The notes below the pieces were generated by a model. It made no database searches. It had not been told where the DNA came from and saw only the letters and a program-made list of their open reading frames with translations. This document shows, one piece after another, positions 27,712-37,473 of a stretch of 64,000 bases of DNA (position 1 is its first letter; the number at the start of each line of letters is the position of its first letter). The DNA is taken from NCBI RefSeq assembly GCF_009789535.1, contig NZ_WSUT01000005.1, positions 248,001-312,000 on the forward strand, in the 5' to 3' direction. Source of the stretch: Sphingomonas carotinifaciens. GTDB lineage: Bacteria; Pseudomonadota; Alphaproteobacteria; Sphingomonadales; Sphingomonadaceae. A program made the translations under genes and the position numbers.

Positions 27712-29906
27712 GCGGCCAGCGCCCGCGGCGTTTCGGAACGGTGCCGCTGGACCAGCGTCTCGACGTCCAGGATCAGGGCGACGCGCCCGTCACCCAGCAC
27801 CGTCGCGCCGGCAAGCCCGGCCACCGGCGCGTAGTTCGCCTCCAGGCTCTTGACCACCACCTGCCGCTGGTCCTGGATGCCGTCGACCATCAGGATCGAC
27901 TGGCCGGCATCGGTTTCCACCACCACCAGCACCGCATTGGTCGGGTCCACGCACGCATCCGCCACGTTCAGCAGCCGCCCGATCGGCAGGATCGGCAGGT
28001 ACGTGCCACGCACGTCCAGCACGCCCGCCCCCGGCCCCAGGCCGCGCACCTCGCCGTCGCGCGGGCGCAGGCTCTCCACCACATGCGCCAGCGGGATGAC
28101 ATAGGTCTGCCCGCCCACGCTCACCACCATCCCGTCCAGGATCGCCAGCGTCAGCGGCAGCGTCAGCGTGAAGGTCGATCCCAGCCCGAATTTCGAGCTG
28201 ATCCCGATCCGCCCGCCCAGCGCCTGCACGTTGCGGCGCACCACATCCATACCGACGCCGCGCCCGGAAATGTTCGAAATCGTTGCAGCAGTGGAAAATC
28301 CGGGGGCGAAGATCAGGTTCTCGATCTCCTCGTCGGACAGGTTGGCGTCGGCCGCGACGATGCCGCGCTCCACCGCCTTGGCCCGCACCCGCGCGCGGTC
28401 GATCCCGCGCCCGTCGTCGGATACCGAAATCACGATCCGTCCCGAGCGATGCTCGGCCGCCAGCCGCACCACGCCTTCCGCCGGCTTGCCCGCCGCGACC
28501 CGCTCGTCGGGCGTCTCCAGCCCGTGGTCGACCGCATTGCGGATCATGTGGGTCAGGGGCTCGCCGATGCGCTCGACCACGGTCTTGTCGACCTCGGTCA
28601 TCTCGCCCTCCACCTCCAGGCGGACGCGCTTGCCCGTGCTCGCCTCCAGTTCGCGGATGATGCGCGGCACGCGGCTGAACACCGACTTGACCGGCTGCGC
28701 GCGGATCGACATCGCGCTGTCCTGCAATTCGCGGGTCAGGTGATCCAGGTCGGACAGCTCATCGATCGCGCCGACGCCGTGGATCGACAGCCGCTGCGCC
28801 AGCATCGCCTGGGTGATGACCAGCTCGCCGACCAGATTGACCAGCCGGTCCAGCTTCTCCAGCTCCACCCGGATCGTCGCTCCCCCGGCGGCGGCGGCAG
28901 CAGCCGCCGCGCCGGCGGGACGGTTGGCACCATCCTCCACCACCGCCGCGATCACGACCGGCTCCTCCGCGACGACGGGCACCACCACCACCGGCTGCGG
29001 CTGCGGCTCCGCCACCGGCGCCGGCGCCGGCTCGACCATCGCCAGCACGGCGGCCAACAGATCCTCCTCCACCGGCTCGGCCACCGGTTCCGCGATCAGC
29101 AGCGGCGCCTCGTCGCCTTCGGCCACGATCTCCAGTTCGGCTTGGTCCGACACGAAGTCGAAGATCGCGGCGATATCGTCGCGCGCCACCTCGCCCGGCA
29201 CGCTCAGCGTCCAGCCCAGATAGCATTCGTCGACGCTCAGGCTGTCCAGCGACGGCAGGCCGCTCCGGTCGATCGCCACCACCTGGCCGCCCAGCGCGTC
29301 CAGTTCGCGCAGCAACGGCAGCGGGTCGCCGCCATTGTCGAACGCCCCGCGCCCCGGCACGAAGCGTACCCGCCACGGGATCGCCCCCCCCGCCGTCGCC
29401 GTCGCCGGCGGATCGCCCAGCCCGATATCGGCGAGCAGCGCGTCCAGGTCGAAGGCATCGCCCACCACCTCCGCGACCACCACCGGCTCCGGCGCCGCCT
29501 CCGGTTCGGCGACATCATGGGCCGCACCCGCGCGGCCCGCCGCCGCGGTCAGGCGCGCGATCAACGCCGCATCGTCGGGCGCGCCGCCGCCCCCTTGCGC
29601 ACAGGATACGTGATCGGTCAGCCCGTCGAACGCCGCGAACAGCAACGCGACCAGGTCCGGCTCCGGCGTCAACTCGCCGGTGCGCAACAGGTCCAACACC
29701 GTCTCCAACTGGTGCGAAAAGCCCTGCAGGGCGTCGAAGCCGAACGCCCCCGCGCCACCCTTGATCGAGTGCACCGCGCGAAAGATGGTGTTGATCGTCT
29801 CGTCCGACGGCGCACCGTCGCGCAGGTCGGCTAGGTCGGTTTCGATGACGGCCAGTCCTTCCTCGCATTCCTGGAAGAAGATGGCCTGGATTTCGTCGAG
29901 CTGCAT
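27708..29906 (-). CDS. cheA: Chemotaxis histidine kinase CheA
   Basis: A 732-residue hybrid-free CheA. The Hpt (P1) domain has phosphorylated H46 in [15 protein letters not shown] long, Ala/Pro/Glu-rich linker region with a P2-like part (about 130-330) follows, then the dimerisation helices (about 340-400), the HATPase domain ([27 protein letters not shown]) and a C-terminal CheW-like P5 domain. The ATG at 29906 was chosen over an in-frame TTG 30 bases upstream. It lies 16 bp after the STAS gene. Confidence 0.95.
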   Translation of the reverse strand: MQLDEIQAIFFQECEEGLAVIETDLADLRDGAPSDETINTIFRAVHSIKGGAGAFGFDALQGFSHQLETVLDLLRTGELTPEPDLVALLFAAFDGLTDHVSCAQGGGGAPDDAALIARLTAAAGRAGAAHDVAEPEAAPEPVVVAEVVGDAFDLDALLADIGLGDPPATATAGGAIPWRVRFVPGRGAFDNGGDPLPLLRELDALGGQVVAIDRSGLPSLDSLSVDECYLGWTLSVPGEVARDDIAAIFDFVSDQAELEIVAEGDEAPLLIAEPVAEPVEEDLLAAVLAMVEPAPAPVAEPQPQPVVVVPVVAEEPVVIAAVVEDGANRPAGAAAAAAAAGGATIRVELEKLDRLVNLVGELVITQAMLAQRLSIHGVGAIDELSDLDHLTRELQDSAMSIRAQPVKSVFSRVPRIIRELEASTGKRVRLEVEGEMTEVDKTVVERIGEPLTHMIRNAVDHGLETPDERVAAGKPAEGVVRLAAEHRSGRIVISVSDDGRGIDRARVRAKAVERGIVAADANLSDEEIENLIFAPGFSTAATISNISGRGVGMDVVRRNVQALGGRIGISSKFGLGSTFTLTLPLTLAILDGMVVSVGGQTYVIPLAHVVESLRPRDGEVRGLGPGAGVLDVRGTYLPILPIGRLLNVADACVDPTNAVLVVVETDAGQSILMVDGIQDQRQVVVKSLEANYAPVAGLAGATVLGDGRVALILDVETLVQRHRSETPRALAA

Positions 29907-29922
29907 GGGAACGGGTCCTGGA

Positions 29923-30183
29923 TCAGCGGTCGGCAAGGAGCGCGTCGGCGCCCGCGATGCGGATGGCGGTGCAAAAGGCTTCGCTCGGCGCCTCGATGGT
30001 CAGCATGTGGCCCCCGCCATCGGCGGTCCCTTGTGCACTCAACAGCAACTGGATGCCGGCGACGCCGATGCGCTCCACCCCGCCGGCGTCCAGCACGATG
30101 TTGTCCGTCGCGCTGCGCAGCGTGTCGAGCAACGACGTGGCGGCGGCGAGGTCCAGGGTAGAGGGCAGCGCAAGACGCGTCAT
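29923..30183 (-). CDS. STAS-domain protein of the chemotaxis operon
   Basis: An 86-residue STAS (anti-sigma-factor antagonist fold) protein. It starts LALPSTLDLAAATSLLDTL and carries VERIGVAGIQLLLSA, where the phosphorylatable Ser of SpoIIAA-type proteins would lie. That Ser is absent, replaced by Val/Ala, so the protein is unlikely to be regulated by phosphorylation at the classic site. STAS proteins placed first in che operons are known, but their role is not settled. It lies 47 bp after the MCP. Confidence 0.8.
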   Translation of the reverse strand: MTRLALPSTLDLAAATSLLDTLRSATDNIVLDAGGVERIGVAGIQLLLSAQGTADGGGHMLTIEAPSEAFCTAIRIAGADALLADR

Positions 30184-30230
30184 GCGAGGGGTTTTCCTTT
30201 AACGAGCGAGACGATGTACGGCGGCAGGCG

Positions 30231-31649
30231 TTAAAAATTCGACCAGTCGTCCGCGTCCGGCTCGACCGCCAGCGCCAGCGATCCATGGGTGGCCGCACGG
30301 CGCGCCACCACCCGCGTCGGTGCCGGGGCACGCGGCGCCGGGACGCTTACCGGCATGCGCGGCGCCTCCGCCTCGCCGGTGTCGGACAGGCGGAACCGCG
30401 CCACCTGCCGCGCCAGTTCGTCCGCCTCGTTCGCCAGCGAGCGCGCCGCCGCGCTCGACTGCTCCACCATCGCCGCATTCTGCTGCGTCACATTGTCCAT
30501 CTCGCCGACCGCGGTGTTCACCTGCGACAGCCCCAGCGCCTGCTGCGCCGCCGATGCCGCGATCTGCGACACGAGCGTGCTGATCTCGCCGATGCGCGCG
30601 ACGATGCGCTCCAGCGACTGGCCGGTGCGGTTGACCAGCGTCACGCCGTTGCCCACCTGCTCCGAACTGGTCAGGATGCGGGTCTTCACGTCCTTGGCCG
30701 CATCGGCGGAGCGCTGCGCCAGCGCGCGCACTTCGGAGGCGACCACCGCGAAACCCTTGCCGGCGTCGCCTGCCCGCGCCGCTTCCACGCCGGCGTTCAG
30801 CGCCAGCAGGTTGGTCTGGAACGCGATGCCGTCGATGACCGAGATGATCTCGGAGATTTCCTGGCTGGCCCGCTCGATCCCGCCCATCGCCGACACCGCC
30901 TCGCGCACGATGCGGCCGCTTTCCTCGGCTTCGGACTTGGCGGCATCGACCACGCCGTTGACCCGCGACGCACCATCGGCGGCCTCGCGCACGGTGGTGG
31001 TGATCTCCTCCATCGACGCCGCGGTTTCCTCCAGGCTGGCCGCCTGCTGCTCGGTGCGATGCGACAGGTCGTCGGAGGCGGTGCTGACCTCGGACGATGC
31101 GGTGCGGATGCCGTCCATCGACCGGGTGACGGCGCTCAGCGTTCCGCTCAGCGCGTGCAGCGCGTTGTTGTAATCCCGGCGCAGCTTCTCGTAATCCGCC
31201 GGAAAGACGGTCGGGATCGGCCGGCTCAGGTCGCCGGCCGCCAGGTTCTCCAGCCCGGTGCCGAGCGCGGTGATCACGATCTCCTGCGCGGCGCGCGCTT
31301 CGGAGACCGCCACCGCATTGTCGCGAAACACCGCCATCGCCTTCGTCATCCGGCCGACGCAGTCGCGGTGGTCGGTATAGGCGATCGGCGCATCCAGGTC
31401 GCCGGCGGCCAGACCCTCCATGCGCACCACCGTGGCCACATAGGGAATCACGACGGCGCGTCCCGTCCCCCAGGCAATCAACAGGGTCAGTGCGGTGATC
31501 CCGGTGCCGATCGCGATCGCAGTCTGCACGCCCAGCGTGTCACGAAAAACGATCAGCGCCAGCGAGGTCGCCGCCAGAGTACCATAGATGATGGAAAGGA
31601 TCCGCATCTTCGTGCGGATCGGGGCATTCCGTGTAAACCATCCAAGCAT
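30231..31649 (-). CDS. Methyl-accepting chemotaxis protein with minimal sensor part
   Basis: A 472-residue receptor. Two close transmembrane segments at about residues 17-37 and 43-62 leave almost no periplasmic loop. A HAMP domain follows (about 63-115) with a second HAMP-like part, then the signalling domain with methylation helices and the conserved hairpin tip ([20 protein letters not shown]). The lack of a sensing loop suggests cytoplasmic or membrane-derived signals. The C-terminus ends DWSNF (468-472), which fits the xWxxF pentapeptide that tethers CheR/CheB. AAGGAG stands upstream of the ATG. It heads the che operon. Confidence 0.93.
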   Translation of the reverse strand: MLGWFTRNAPIRTKMRILSIIYGTLAATSLALIVFRDTLGVQTAIAIGTGITALTLLIAWGTGRAVVIPYVATVVRMEGLAAGDLDAPIAYTDHRDCVGRMTKAMAVFRDNAVAVSEARAAQEIVITALGTGLENLAAGDLSRPIPTVFPADYEKLRRDYNNALHALSGTLSAVTRSMDGIRTASSEVSTASDDLSHRTEQQAASLEETAASMEEITTTVREAADGASRVNGVVDAAKSEAEESGRIVREAVSAMGGIERASQEISEIISVIDGIAFQTNLLALNAGVEAARAGDAGKGFAVVASEVRALAQRSADAAKDVKTRILTSSEQVGNGVTLVNRTGQSLERIVARIGEISTLVSQIAASAAQQALGLSQVNTAVGEMDNVTQQNAAMVEQSSAAARSLANEADELARQVARFRLSDTGEAEAPRMPVSVPAPRAPAPTRVVARRAATHGSLALAVEPDADDWSNF

Positions 31650-31939
31650 CAGGGTAACTCCTTTAAGGAGCGCTTACGGTCCCCTCCCCGAGCCGAGCGC
31701 GTTGCCCGTCGGAATTAGGCTTGGATGGTAAAGATCGACCCTATCGGCCGTACATGATTCGTTAACGCGGCCGGATCGGAATTATCCATATTCCGGATGT
31801 AAACGGCAGAAAACATACCGAAATGGGGTTGATCGGGTGCGTGGGACCGACACCCGCCTCATCGCGCCGAGCGAAATATTTCAAAAAAAAGATCGGCCAG
31901 ATTCTTACAAGCCCCTGAAACAGCCCCCGTTTTCGCGAA

Positions 31940-32299
31940 TCACCCGATTGCGGGAATCGCCCGTGCCATGGCCGCCACCATCGCCCGCCCGGCATGAGCA
32001 TCGGTCAGTTCCGCGGCGACCGCGTCCGCCATGCCGATGCGGTCGGCCCGCACCAGCCGCCACAGACCGAGCAGCACCGCCTCGGTTTCGCTCACCATGT
32101 CGTGGCAGGGACGCTCGATGACCAGCATGTCCTGCGAGCCGCTATCCAGCGCCCGCATCGCCATGCCGAAGGCGTCATCCTCCGGCTCGATCACGGCACC
32201 GGCCACCGTCAGGGCATGGACCCAGCGGCGGGTCCGGGCCAGCACGGCCGCTTCAAAGGCCGGCAGTTCGCGGACGGGACGGTCGATGAGATCGTACAT
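31940..32299 (-). CDS. Small hypothetical protein under a putative Fur box
   Basis: A 119-residue, mainly helical protein with one Cys and three His (WVHALTV, RPCHDM, TDAHAGR). There is no signal peptide or membrane segment and I do not recognise the family. The ATG at 32299 was chosen; a TTG two codons upstream is less likely. A Fur-box-like palindrome lies 19-33 bases before the start, so the gene is probably iron-repressed, and this is the best clue to function. It stands between the chemotaxis MCP and the catalase-family gene on the same strand. Confidence 0.7.
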   Translation of the reverse strand: MYDLIDRPVRELPAFEAAVLARTRRWVHALTVAGAVIEPEDDAFGMAMRALDSGSQDMLVIERPCHDMVSETEAVLLGLWRLVRADRIGMADAVAAELTDAHAGRAMVAAMARAIPAIG

Positions 32300-32317
32300 G
32301 CGCAATCGCTCTCTTTA

Positions 32318-32332
32318 TGAGAATGATTGTCA
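32318..32332. promoter_or_regulatory. Fur-box-like palindrome
   Basis: TGAGAATGATTGTCA matches the 7-1-7 pattern TGATAATnATTATCA at 13 of 14 fixed-arm positions when G/T at position 4 is tolerated, otherwise 12 of 14. It lies just upstream of the small gene at 31940-32299 and about 130 bases past the end of the catalase-family gene, in the position of a repressor site. Confidence 0.65.
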
Positions 32333-32463
32333 GTAACAGCCGTCACCGTCCCCGTCAACGCGCCTTTGGCTATCAATCGGGGCGGCGATCCACCGATACG
32401 ACGAACGGCCCGCCATGCGGGACAGCGCGCACGTCGCCGCCGTCCTGCGCATGGGCCCGCCGA

Positions 32464-33537
32464 TCACGCGGTCGGTTCGTGATAGGGACAGCCATTGTAA
32501 CGCGCCCGGAAATCCGCCGAGTGGCGATATGGCTCGCGCCGGGCACGGTTGATGTTGCCCAGCGGCTGGTGCGCGGTGATGCCGGTCCAGACGCTGAAGC
32601 GCATTTCCTCGTTCACCGCCTGGACCCGGCCCGCATCCCAACTGTCCTGCGGCGCGGCACGGATGACGCCGACGCGCATGAAGGGCGCCTCGCTTTCGTC
32701 CCATTCCACCGTCGGGTCCTCGATCGGCTGGCGCTCCAGGTCACGGCACAGCTGGACCCGGAACTCCCATTCGGCATCGATGTCCCACATCTCGGCCTGC
32801 ACATCCTCGCGGATCGCGTCCTCGCGCCCGTCGACCGGGATGATCGTACCCGTCCGGCTGGTCAGGGCGGGCGCGACCGGGGCAATGCTGAACTTGGCGA
32901 CATGGTCGCCGTAGCGGAACGGCGTGACGCTGTAATAGGTCTCGCCCAGCGGATCGACATTGGGCGCACCGCCCAGCGAGTCGACCGCCGGGCTCTCGAT
33001 GCCCACCGCTTCCAGCGCATGGTGCACACCGCGCAGCACGGCGGACATCGCCTTCTTGGTGCCCTCCATCCGGTCAGTGGTCTTGGCCAGCATCTTAAGA
33101 TTGCCCAGAAATTTGTCGGCGGTCTTCGCCTGGAACACCGTGCCGTTGACCATCACGAAATCCTGCGTGTCGCCCTCGGCCCCCGGCAACCGTTCGCCCT
33201 CCACCCCCGCGATCTTCACCGCCAGCCCGCGGGGCAGGCTGATCGCGTCGGGCAGGATGTCGCCGGCATTGGTCGACATGCGGAGCCATGCCTTGTGGCG
33301 TCCCGGCGTCGCGAACAGCCCTTGCGCCAGTTCGGGCGGCAGGCCGTCGTCGACGATCAGCTCACCCTCCAGGATGCCGTGCGACTTGGCATGCACCGAT
33401 CGCACCGCATGGCCATAATCCTCGGCGGTCCGCTCCAGGATCACGTCGAACGTGTCGTTCAGTTGCGCGATCGTCTCGCGCTCGTCGGGTTGCACGTCTT
33501 CGATATCGGGGGTGTAGCGGATGGCGGGGGCAGTCAT
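32464..33537 (-). CDS. Catalase-family (heme-dependent) protein
   Basis: A 357-residue protein of the short catalase-related family. It has RSVHAKSHGILEGEL near residue 50, which carries the catalytic His position of the catalase fold, WLRMSTNAGDILPD, and a C-terminal region around VQAVNEEMRFSVW. It is shorter than true catalases (about 480) and may be a peroxidase- or allene-oxide-synthase-like heme protein rather than a classic catalase. AGGAG lies before the ATG at 33537. It is divergent from a Crp/Fnr regulator, suggesting control by that protein. Confidence 0.8.
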   Translation of the reverse strand: MTAPAIRYTPDIEDVQPDERETIAQLNDTFDVILERTAEDYGHAVRSVHAKSHGILEGELIVDDGLPPELAQGLFATPGRHKAWLRMSTNAGDILPDAISLPRGLAVKIAGVEGERLPGAEGDTQDFVMVNGTVFQAKTADKFLGNLKMLAKTTDRMEGTKKAMSAVLRGVHHALEAVGIESPAVDSLGGAPNVDPLGETYYSVTPFRYGDHVAKFSIAPVAPALTSRTGTIIPVDGREDAIREDVQAEMWDIDAEWEFRVQLCRDLERQPIEDPTVEWDESEAPFMRVGVIRAAPQDSWDAGRVQAVNEEMRFSVWTGITAHQPLGNINRARREPYRHSADFRARYNGCPYHEPTA

Positions 33538-33754
33538 GGCGGTTCTCCTGCAACAACGGAACGGTTCCGCCACCCGGCGTCGCCGTGTCGTTGGCAACAC
33601 AGGCGGGTCTGCCGTCGCAGCCTACGCCCAAGTGTTGTTGTGTTCTCGCAAACCGGCGGAATATCGGCCTAGTTTCGGTACGGTATCGGTCGAAATGCCA
33701 AGTCGTGCGTTCATTCTCTGGATTTGCATCGGCGACAGGTCATAGGCAGGGATC

Positions 33755-34531
33755 ATGCACCGGGGGACGACAGACGGTTTTGCGCACGCGACGAATATGT
33801 TCGCGGAACGCGCGATGCAGCAGGATCAGGTTGGCAATACGCTTCTGCGTTCGCTCGACCCATCCGATTTCATGGCGATCGCGCCCTATCTGGAACGCGT
33901 ATCCTTCGCGGTGGACGACAACGTTGCCGACGCCGGGACGTCGATCGACACGATCTGGTTTCCGGAGGCGGGGATCGCCGCGGTGCTCGACCGGACGGAG
34001 GGGGATCGTCGCCTCGCGGTCGGCCTGGTCGGGGCGGAGGGGTTTGTCGGCTGGCCGCTTCTCCTGGGCGACGACCGCTGGCTGCACGATGTCGTGATGC
34101 GCGCCGAAAAGGGCACGGCGCTGCGCATCGATGCCGATCGCCTCCTTGCCGCGATCGAGGATCACCCATCGCTGCGCGCCGCCCTGCTCCGCTTCGTCAC
34201 CGTGTTCATGACGCAGATGGGCCGGACCATCGTGTCCTCGCTCATCCATCCGGTCGAGCGTCGCATGGCACGCTGGATCCTGCTTTATCACGACCGGGTC
34301 AGCGGCGACGAGATCTGCCTGACGCATGAGGAATTTCGCCTGATGCTCGGCGTGCGCCGGTCCAGCGTGACCGACGCGCTGCACCGGCTGGAGGCCGAAC
34401 AGGCGGTACGCGGCCTGCGCGGCCGCGTCGTGGTGCGCGACCGGGCCAAGCTCGCCGAACTGGCCGGCGACACCTATGGCCCGCCCGAACGCGAATATCG
34501 CCGCCTCGTCCTGGGCGCGTCACAGGACTGA
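33755..34531 (+). CDS. Crp/Fnr-family transcription regulator
   Basis: A 258-residue regulator with a cNMP-type beta-barrel domain (about residues 30-140), a long dimer helix (about 145-170) and a Crp-type winged helix (ICLTHEEFRLMLGVRRSSVTDAL, whose recognition helix is VRRSSVTDALHRL). There is no cysteine cluster, so it is not an oxygen-sensing FNR, and the cAMP-contact residues are not evident, so the effector is unknown. Candidate starts are ATG 33755, 33797 and 33815; GGCAGGG before 33755 decided the choice. It is divergent from the catalase-family gene across a gap of about 217 bp. Confidence 0.88.
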   Translation: MHRGTTDGFAHATNMFAERAMQQDQVGNTLLRSLDPSDFMAIAPYLERVSFAVDDNVADAGTSIDTIWFPEAGIAAVLDRTEGDRRLAVGLVGAEGFVGWPLLLGDDRWLHDVVMRAEKGTALRIDADRLLAAIEDHPSLRAALLRFVTVFMTQMGRTIVSSLIHPVERRMARWILLYHDRVSGDEICLTHEEFRLMLGVRRSSVTDALHRLEAEQAVRGLRGRVVVRDRAKLAELAGDTYGPPEREYRRLVLGASQD

Positions 34532-34540
34532 ACGGCCTCC

Positions 34541-34570
34541 CCCCGAAATCCGCCGGGGCGGATTCCGGGG
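34541..34570. terminator. Strong hairpin between convergent genes
   Basis: AATCCGC-CGGG-GCGGATT forms a 7-bp stem extended, after one mismatch, by five more pairs (CCCCG with CGGGG). It sits between the ends of the Crp/Fnr gene and the second MCP, so it can stop transcription from both sides. No U-tract is present, so it may work with Rho or as an RNA 3'-end stabiliser. Confidence 0.65.
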
Positions 34571-34582
34571 CGGCACCGGCCC

Positions 34583-36364
34583 TCAGCGACGGGCGGCGAC
34601 GCGCAGCCGCGGGGTCGCGCGCTCCGCCACCATGGCGATCTCCGCGCCCGGCTCGCTGCGCGTCTGGAAGCGCCCGACATGATGCGCCAGCTCGTCCGCC
34701 TCCGCCGCCAGGCTGCGCGCGGCGGCGGTGCTTTCCTCCACCATTGCGGCATTCTGCTGCGTCATGCTGTCCATCTCGCCGACCGCGGTGTTCACCTGCG
34801 CCAGCCCCAGCGCCTGTTGCTGCGCGGATGCCGCGATCGTCTCGGTCAGGGTGCTGATCGTGCCGATCCGCTCGATGATCTGGACCAGCGACTGGCCGGA
34901 GGAGCGGACCAGCGCCACCCCGGCCTCCACCTGCTCGCCGCTCGCCCCGATCCGGGTTTTCACGTCCTTGGCCGCATCCGCCGATCGCTGGGCCAGCGCG
35001 CGTACCTCGGATGCGACCACGGCAAAGCCCTTGCCGGCGTCACCCGCGCGCGCCGCCTCCACACCGGCGTTCAGCGCCAAAAGGTTGGTCTGGAACGCGA
35101 TGCCGTCGATGACCGAGATGATCTCGGAAATCTCGTGGCTGGCCCGCTCGATCCCGCCCATCGCGGTGACCGCCTCGCGTACCACCTCGCCGCCCTGCTC
35201 GGCGGCGCGCTGCGCATCCTCCACCTCGACCCGTACCCGCGCCGCCCCCTCGGCCGTCGCCCGCACCGTAACGGTGATCTCGTCCATCGACGCCGCCGTC
35301 TGCTCCAGGCTCGCCGCCTGCTGCTCCGTGCGTTGCGACAGATTTTCCGACGCCGACCGGATCTCCCCCGACGCCACCCGCACGCCCCCCGACACACGCC
35401 CCAGCGCGCACACCGTCTCCTCCACCGCCTCCATCGCCCGGTTGAAATCGATCTTCAACTTGGCGAACGGACCGGTCAGTTCGGCGGAAACCCGCGCCGT
35501 CAGGTCGCCGCCCGCCAGCGATTCCAGCCCCGCCCCTATACTCCCGACGATCTCCTGCGCCTGGCTTTCGCGCGCCCGGTCCGCTGCCGCCAGCTGATCC
35601 CTCAGCGTCGCCGCCGCCTGCGTCATGTCGCCGATCTCGTCGCGCGCCGTCGTGGCCGGGATCTCCACCGACCGGTCGCCCGCCGCCAGCCGGGCCAGCG
35701 TGCCGGTCATCGACGCCACCGGCCGCGCGATCGACCGCACCAGCGCCAGCAGCATCACCAGCGTCAGCGCCAGCACCGCCACCACCGTGCCCACCATGAT
35801 CGCCCGGCTCGTCGCATAGGTCTGCGCCGCCTCCGCCAGACGCGCGTCGATCACCCGCACCTGCTCCTGCCGCATCGCATCCGCCGCCGCGTTCGCCGTC
35901 ACGAAATACGGCCCCGCCGCCCGAAAAAAGGCCAGCGCCGCATCATAGTTGTCGGCGTTCGACGCCACTGCGGTGCGCTCGGCCCGCGTCCGATACGCCT
36001 CCCACCGGTCCGCGAAATGATCCAGCGCGCGGCGGAGTTCGGGCGTCGCCATGCGCGGACGCAGCCAGTCCAACCGGTCCTGCACCCTGGCCTTCAACCC
36101 GTCGAGCCGCTCCTGCGCCTGTGCCTTGTCCGCGGCACTGCGCGCGAGCAGATGCTGCGACACATTGGCGCGGTAGGTGGCGGTCGAGGCGTTGATGACC
36201 GCGATCGCATCCAGTTGCTCGCGCCGGTCGCCGCCCATCTCCTGCGCCACCGCGTTCATCGTGCTCAGCCTGCTCATCGACAATCCGGCCAGGCACAGCA
36301 TCGCCAGGACCAGCACGGAAAAACAGGCAAGCAGCTTGCCGGGAATACGCAAATGATTGAACAC
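34583..36364 (-). CDS. Methyl-accepting chemotaxis protein with 4-helix periplasmic domain
   Basis: A 593-residue receptor. Membrane segments lie at about residues 8-29 and 188-212 and enclose a helical periplasmic domain of about 155 residues of the 4HB_MCP type. HAMP (about 213-265), methylation helices and the conserved signalling tip ([20 protein letters not shown]) follow. No C-terminal pentapeptide is present (the end is RVAARR), unlike the MCP of the che operon. It is a separate transcription unit reading towards the convergent terminator. Confidence 0.94.
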   Translation of the reverse strand: MFNHLRIPGKLLACFSVLVLAMLCLAGLSMSRLSTMNAVAQEMGGDRREQLDAIAVINASTATYRANVSQHLLARSAADKAQAQERLDGLKARVQDRLDWLRPRMATPELRRALDHFADRWEAYRTRAERTAVASNADNYDAALAFFRAAGPYFVTANAAADAMRQEQVRVIDARLAEAAQTYATSRAIMVGTVVAVLALTLVMLLALVRSIARPVASMTGTLARLAAGDRSVEIPATTARDEIGDMTQAAATLRDQLAAADRARESQAQEIVGSIGAGLESLAGGDLTARVSAELTGPFAKLKIDFNRAMEAVEETVCALGRVSGGVRVASGEIRSASENLSQRTEQQAASLEQTAASMDEITVTVRATAEGAARVRVEVEDAQRAAEQGGEVVREAVTAMGGIERASHEISEIISVIDGIAFQTNLLALNAGVEAARAGDAGKGFAVVASEVRALAQRSADAAKDVKTRIGASGEQVEAGVALVRSSGQSLVQIIERIGTISTLTETIAASAQQQALGLAQVNTAVGEMDSMTQQNAAMVEESTAAARSLAAEADELAHHVGRFQTRSEPGAEIAMVAERATPRLRVAARR

Positions 36365-36456
36365 GGCGGAATCACCTCACTGAAATCGTTTTCACGACTG
36401 CGGTGAGGAGGTTTAAGGCTTGCCGTCCGAACGTCGTTAAAATTGCATGACCGGCG

Positions 36457-37473
36457 TCATCCGCCCGCGACGCGGCGTCCTGCGGGTGCCTGTCCATGGG
36501 CAAAGGCGCGGTCGAAGGCGGCGGCGCGCGTTTCGGCACGCATCAACCCGGCATAGCCGGCCGTCCACTGGTCGGCGAACCCGGCGACCTTGCCATAGCT
36601 GTTGTCGAGCAGGACATGCGGGATATCCAGCAGCAGCGACAGGATATGCGCGTGCAGCCGGTCGGTCACCACCACCTGCCCCTGCGCCAGCATCGCCAGC
36701 CCGCGCTTCAGCCGCCATTCCGCCAGCCGCCGCTGGCGCAGCGCGCGCATCGCCATCGGATCGCGCATCACCAGCCGGGACAGCTTCAGCGACAGCCGCA
36801 GGTAGCGCAGCTGTGCCGGGTCCTCGATCAACCAGTCGTCGACCATCGCCCCCGCCGGCGCCGCATCCGCGCCTGCCGCGCGCTCGTGATCGGTCCGCAA
36901 CAGGCCGAAGACCGGCACCTTGGCCGCCGCCCGCCGCTGCCGCCCCAGCATCAGCGCGGCATCCGGGCACAGATGCACCGGGCAGTCGAAATGAGCGCGC
37001 GCGAACGCCAGCGACTTCTGGTCGCGCACCAGCAGCGTGAAGCGGCCATGCGCGCGGATCGCATCGGCCAGCGGCTTGGCCGCGGCGGGATCGGCATAAT
37101 GGATCGACTGCGGCATCTGCACGATCGGCCGGTTGCGATGGGTGTTGAGCAGATGGATGCGCAGTTGCTCGTGCTTGGGCCACAACGTGCCCAGATTGCC
37201 GCCGCCATGGATCAGGATCGGCCCGTCGCCGATCGCGCGGGCCAGCGCCGCATCGTCCAGGTCGTTCATCGCCGAATAATAGGCCGGCAGCCGGTTCCGC
37301 TCGCGCAGATACGCCATCTCGCCCAGCCAGATTGCGCTGTCGCCGACATTGCTATGGTCGGGATAATCGACCAGCGCGATGTCGCCCGGCGGCAGTATGG
37401 CATCCACCGTTCTGGCAAAGCGGCGGCCGAGTTCGGCGACGATGTGATCGGCAGATTGGGGGGAAACGGTCAT
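36457..37473 (-). CDS. Polysaccharide pyruvyltransferase family protein
   Basis: A 338-residue protein that should add a pyruvate ketal from phosphoenolpyruvate to a sugar of the polysaccharide. It shows YPDHSNVGDSAIWLG near the N-terminus, ILIHGGGNLGTLWPKHE and VVTDRLHAHILSLLLDIPHV, all common to ExoV/CsaB-type enzymes. The ATG at 37473 overlaps the flippase end by ATGA. It is the last gene of a minus-strand block: GT25, flippase, pyruvyltransferase. A pyruvylated polymer gains acidic groups, which fits the uronic-acid genes at 56-59 kb. Confidence 0.88.
   Translation of the reverse strand: MTVSPQSADHIVAELGRRFARTVDAILPPGDIALVDYPDHSNVGDSAIWLGEMAYLRERNRLPAYYSAMNDLDDAALARAIGDGPILIHGGGNLGTLWPKHEQLRIHLLNTHRNRPIVQMPQSIHYADPAAAKPLADAIRAHGRFTLLVRDQKSLAFARAHFDCPVHLCPDAALMLGRQRRAAAKVPVFGLLRTDHERAAGADAAPAGAMVDDWLIEDPAQLRYLRLSLKLSRLVMRDPMAMRALRQRRLAEWRLKRGLAMLAQGQVVVTDRLHAHILSLLLDIPHVLLDNSYGKVAGFADQWTAGYAGLMRAETRAAAFDRAFAHGQAPAGRRVAGG

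Noticed and set aside
31690..31760. A possible sigma-28 promoter (GGCCGATAG) before the first MCP
   Set aside because: The -10-like part fits, but no TAAA-type -35 stands at the required spacing of about 15 bases.
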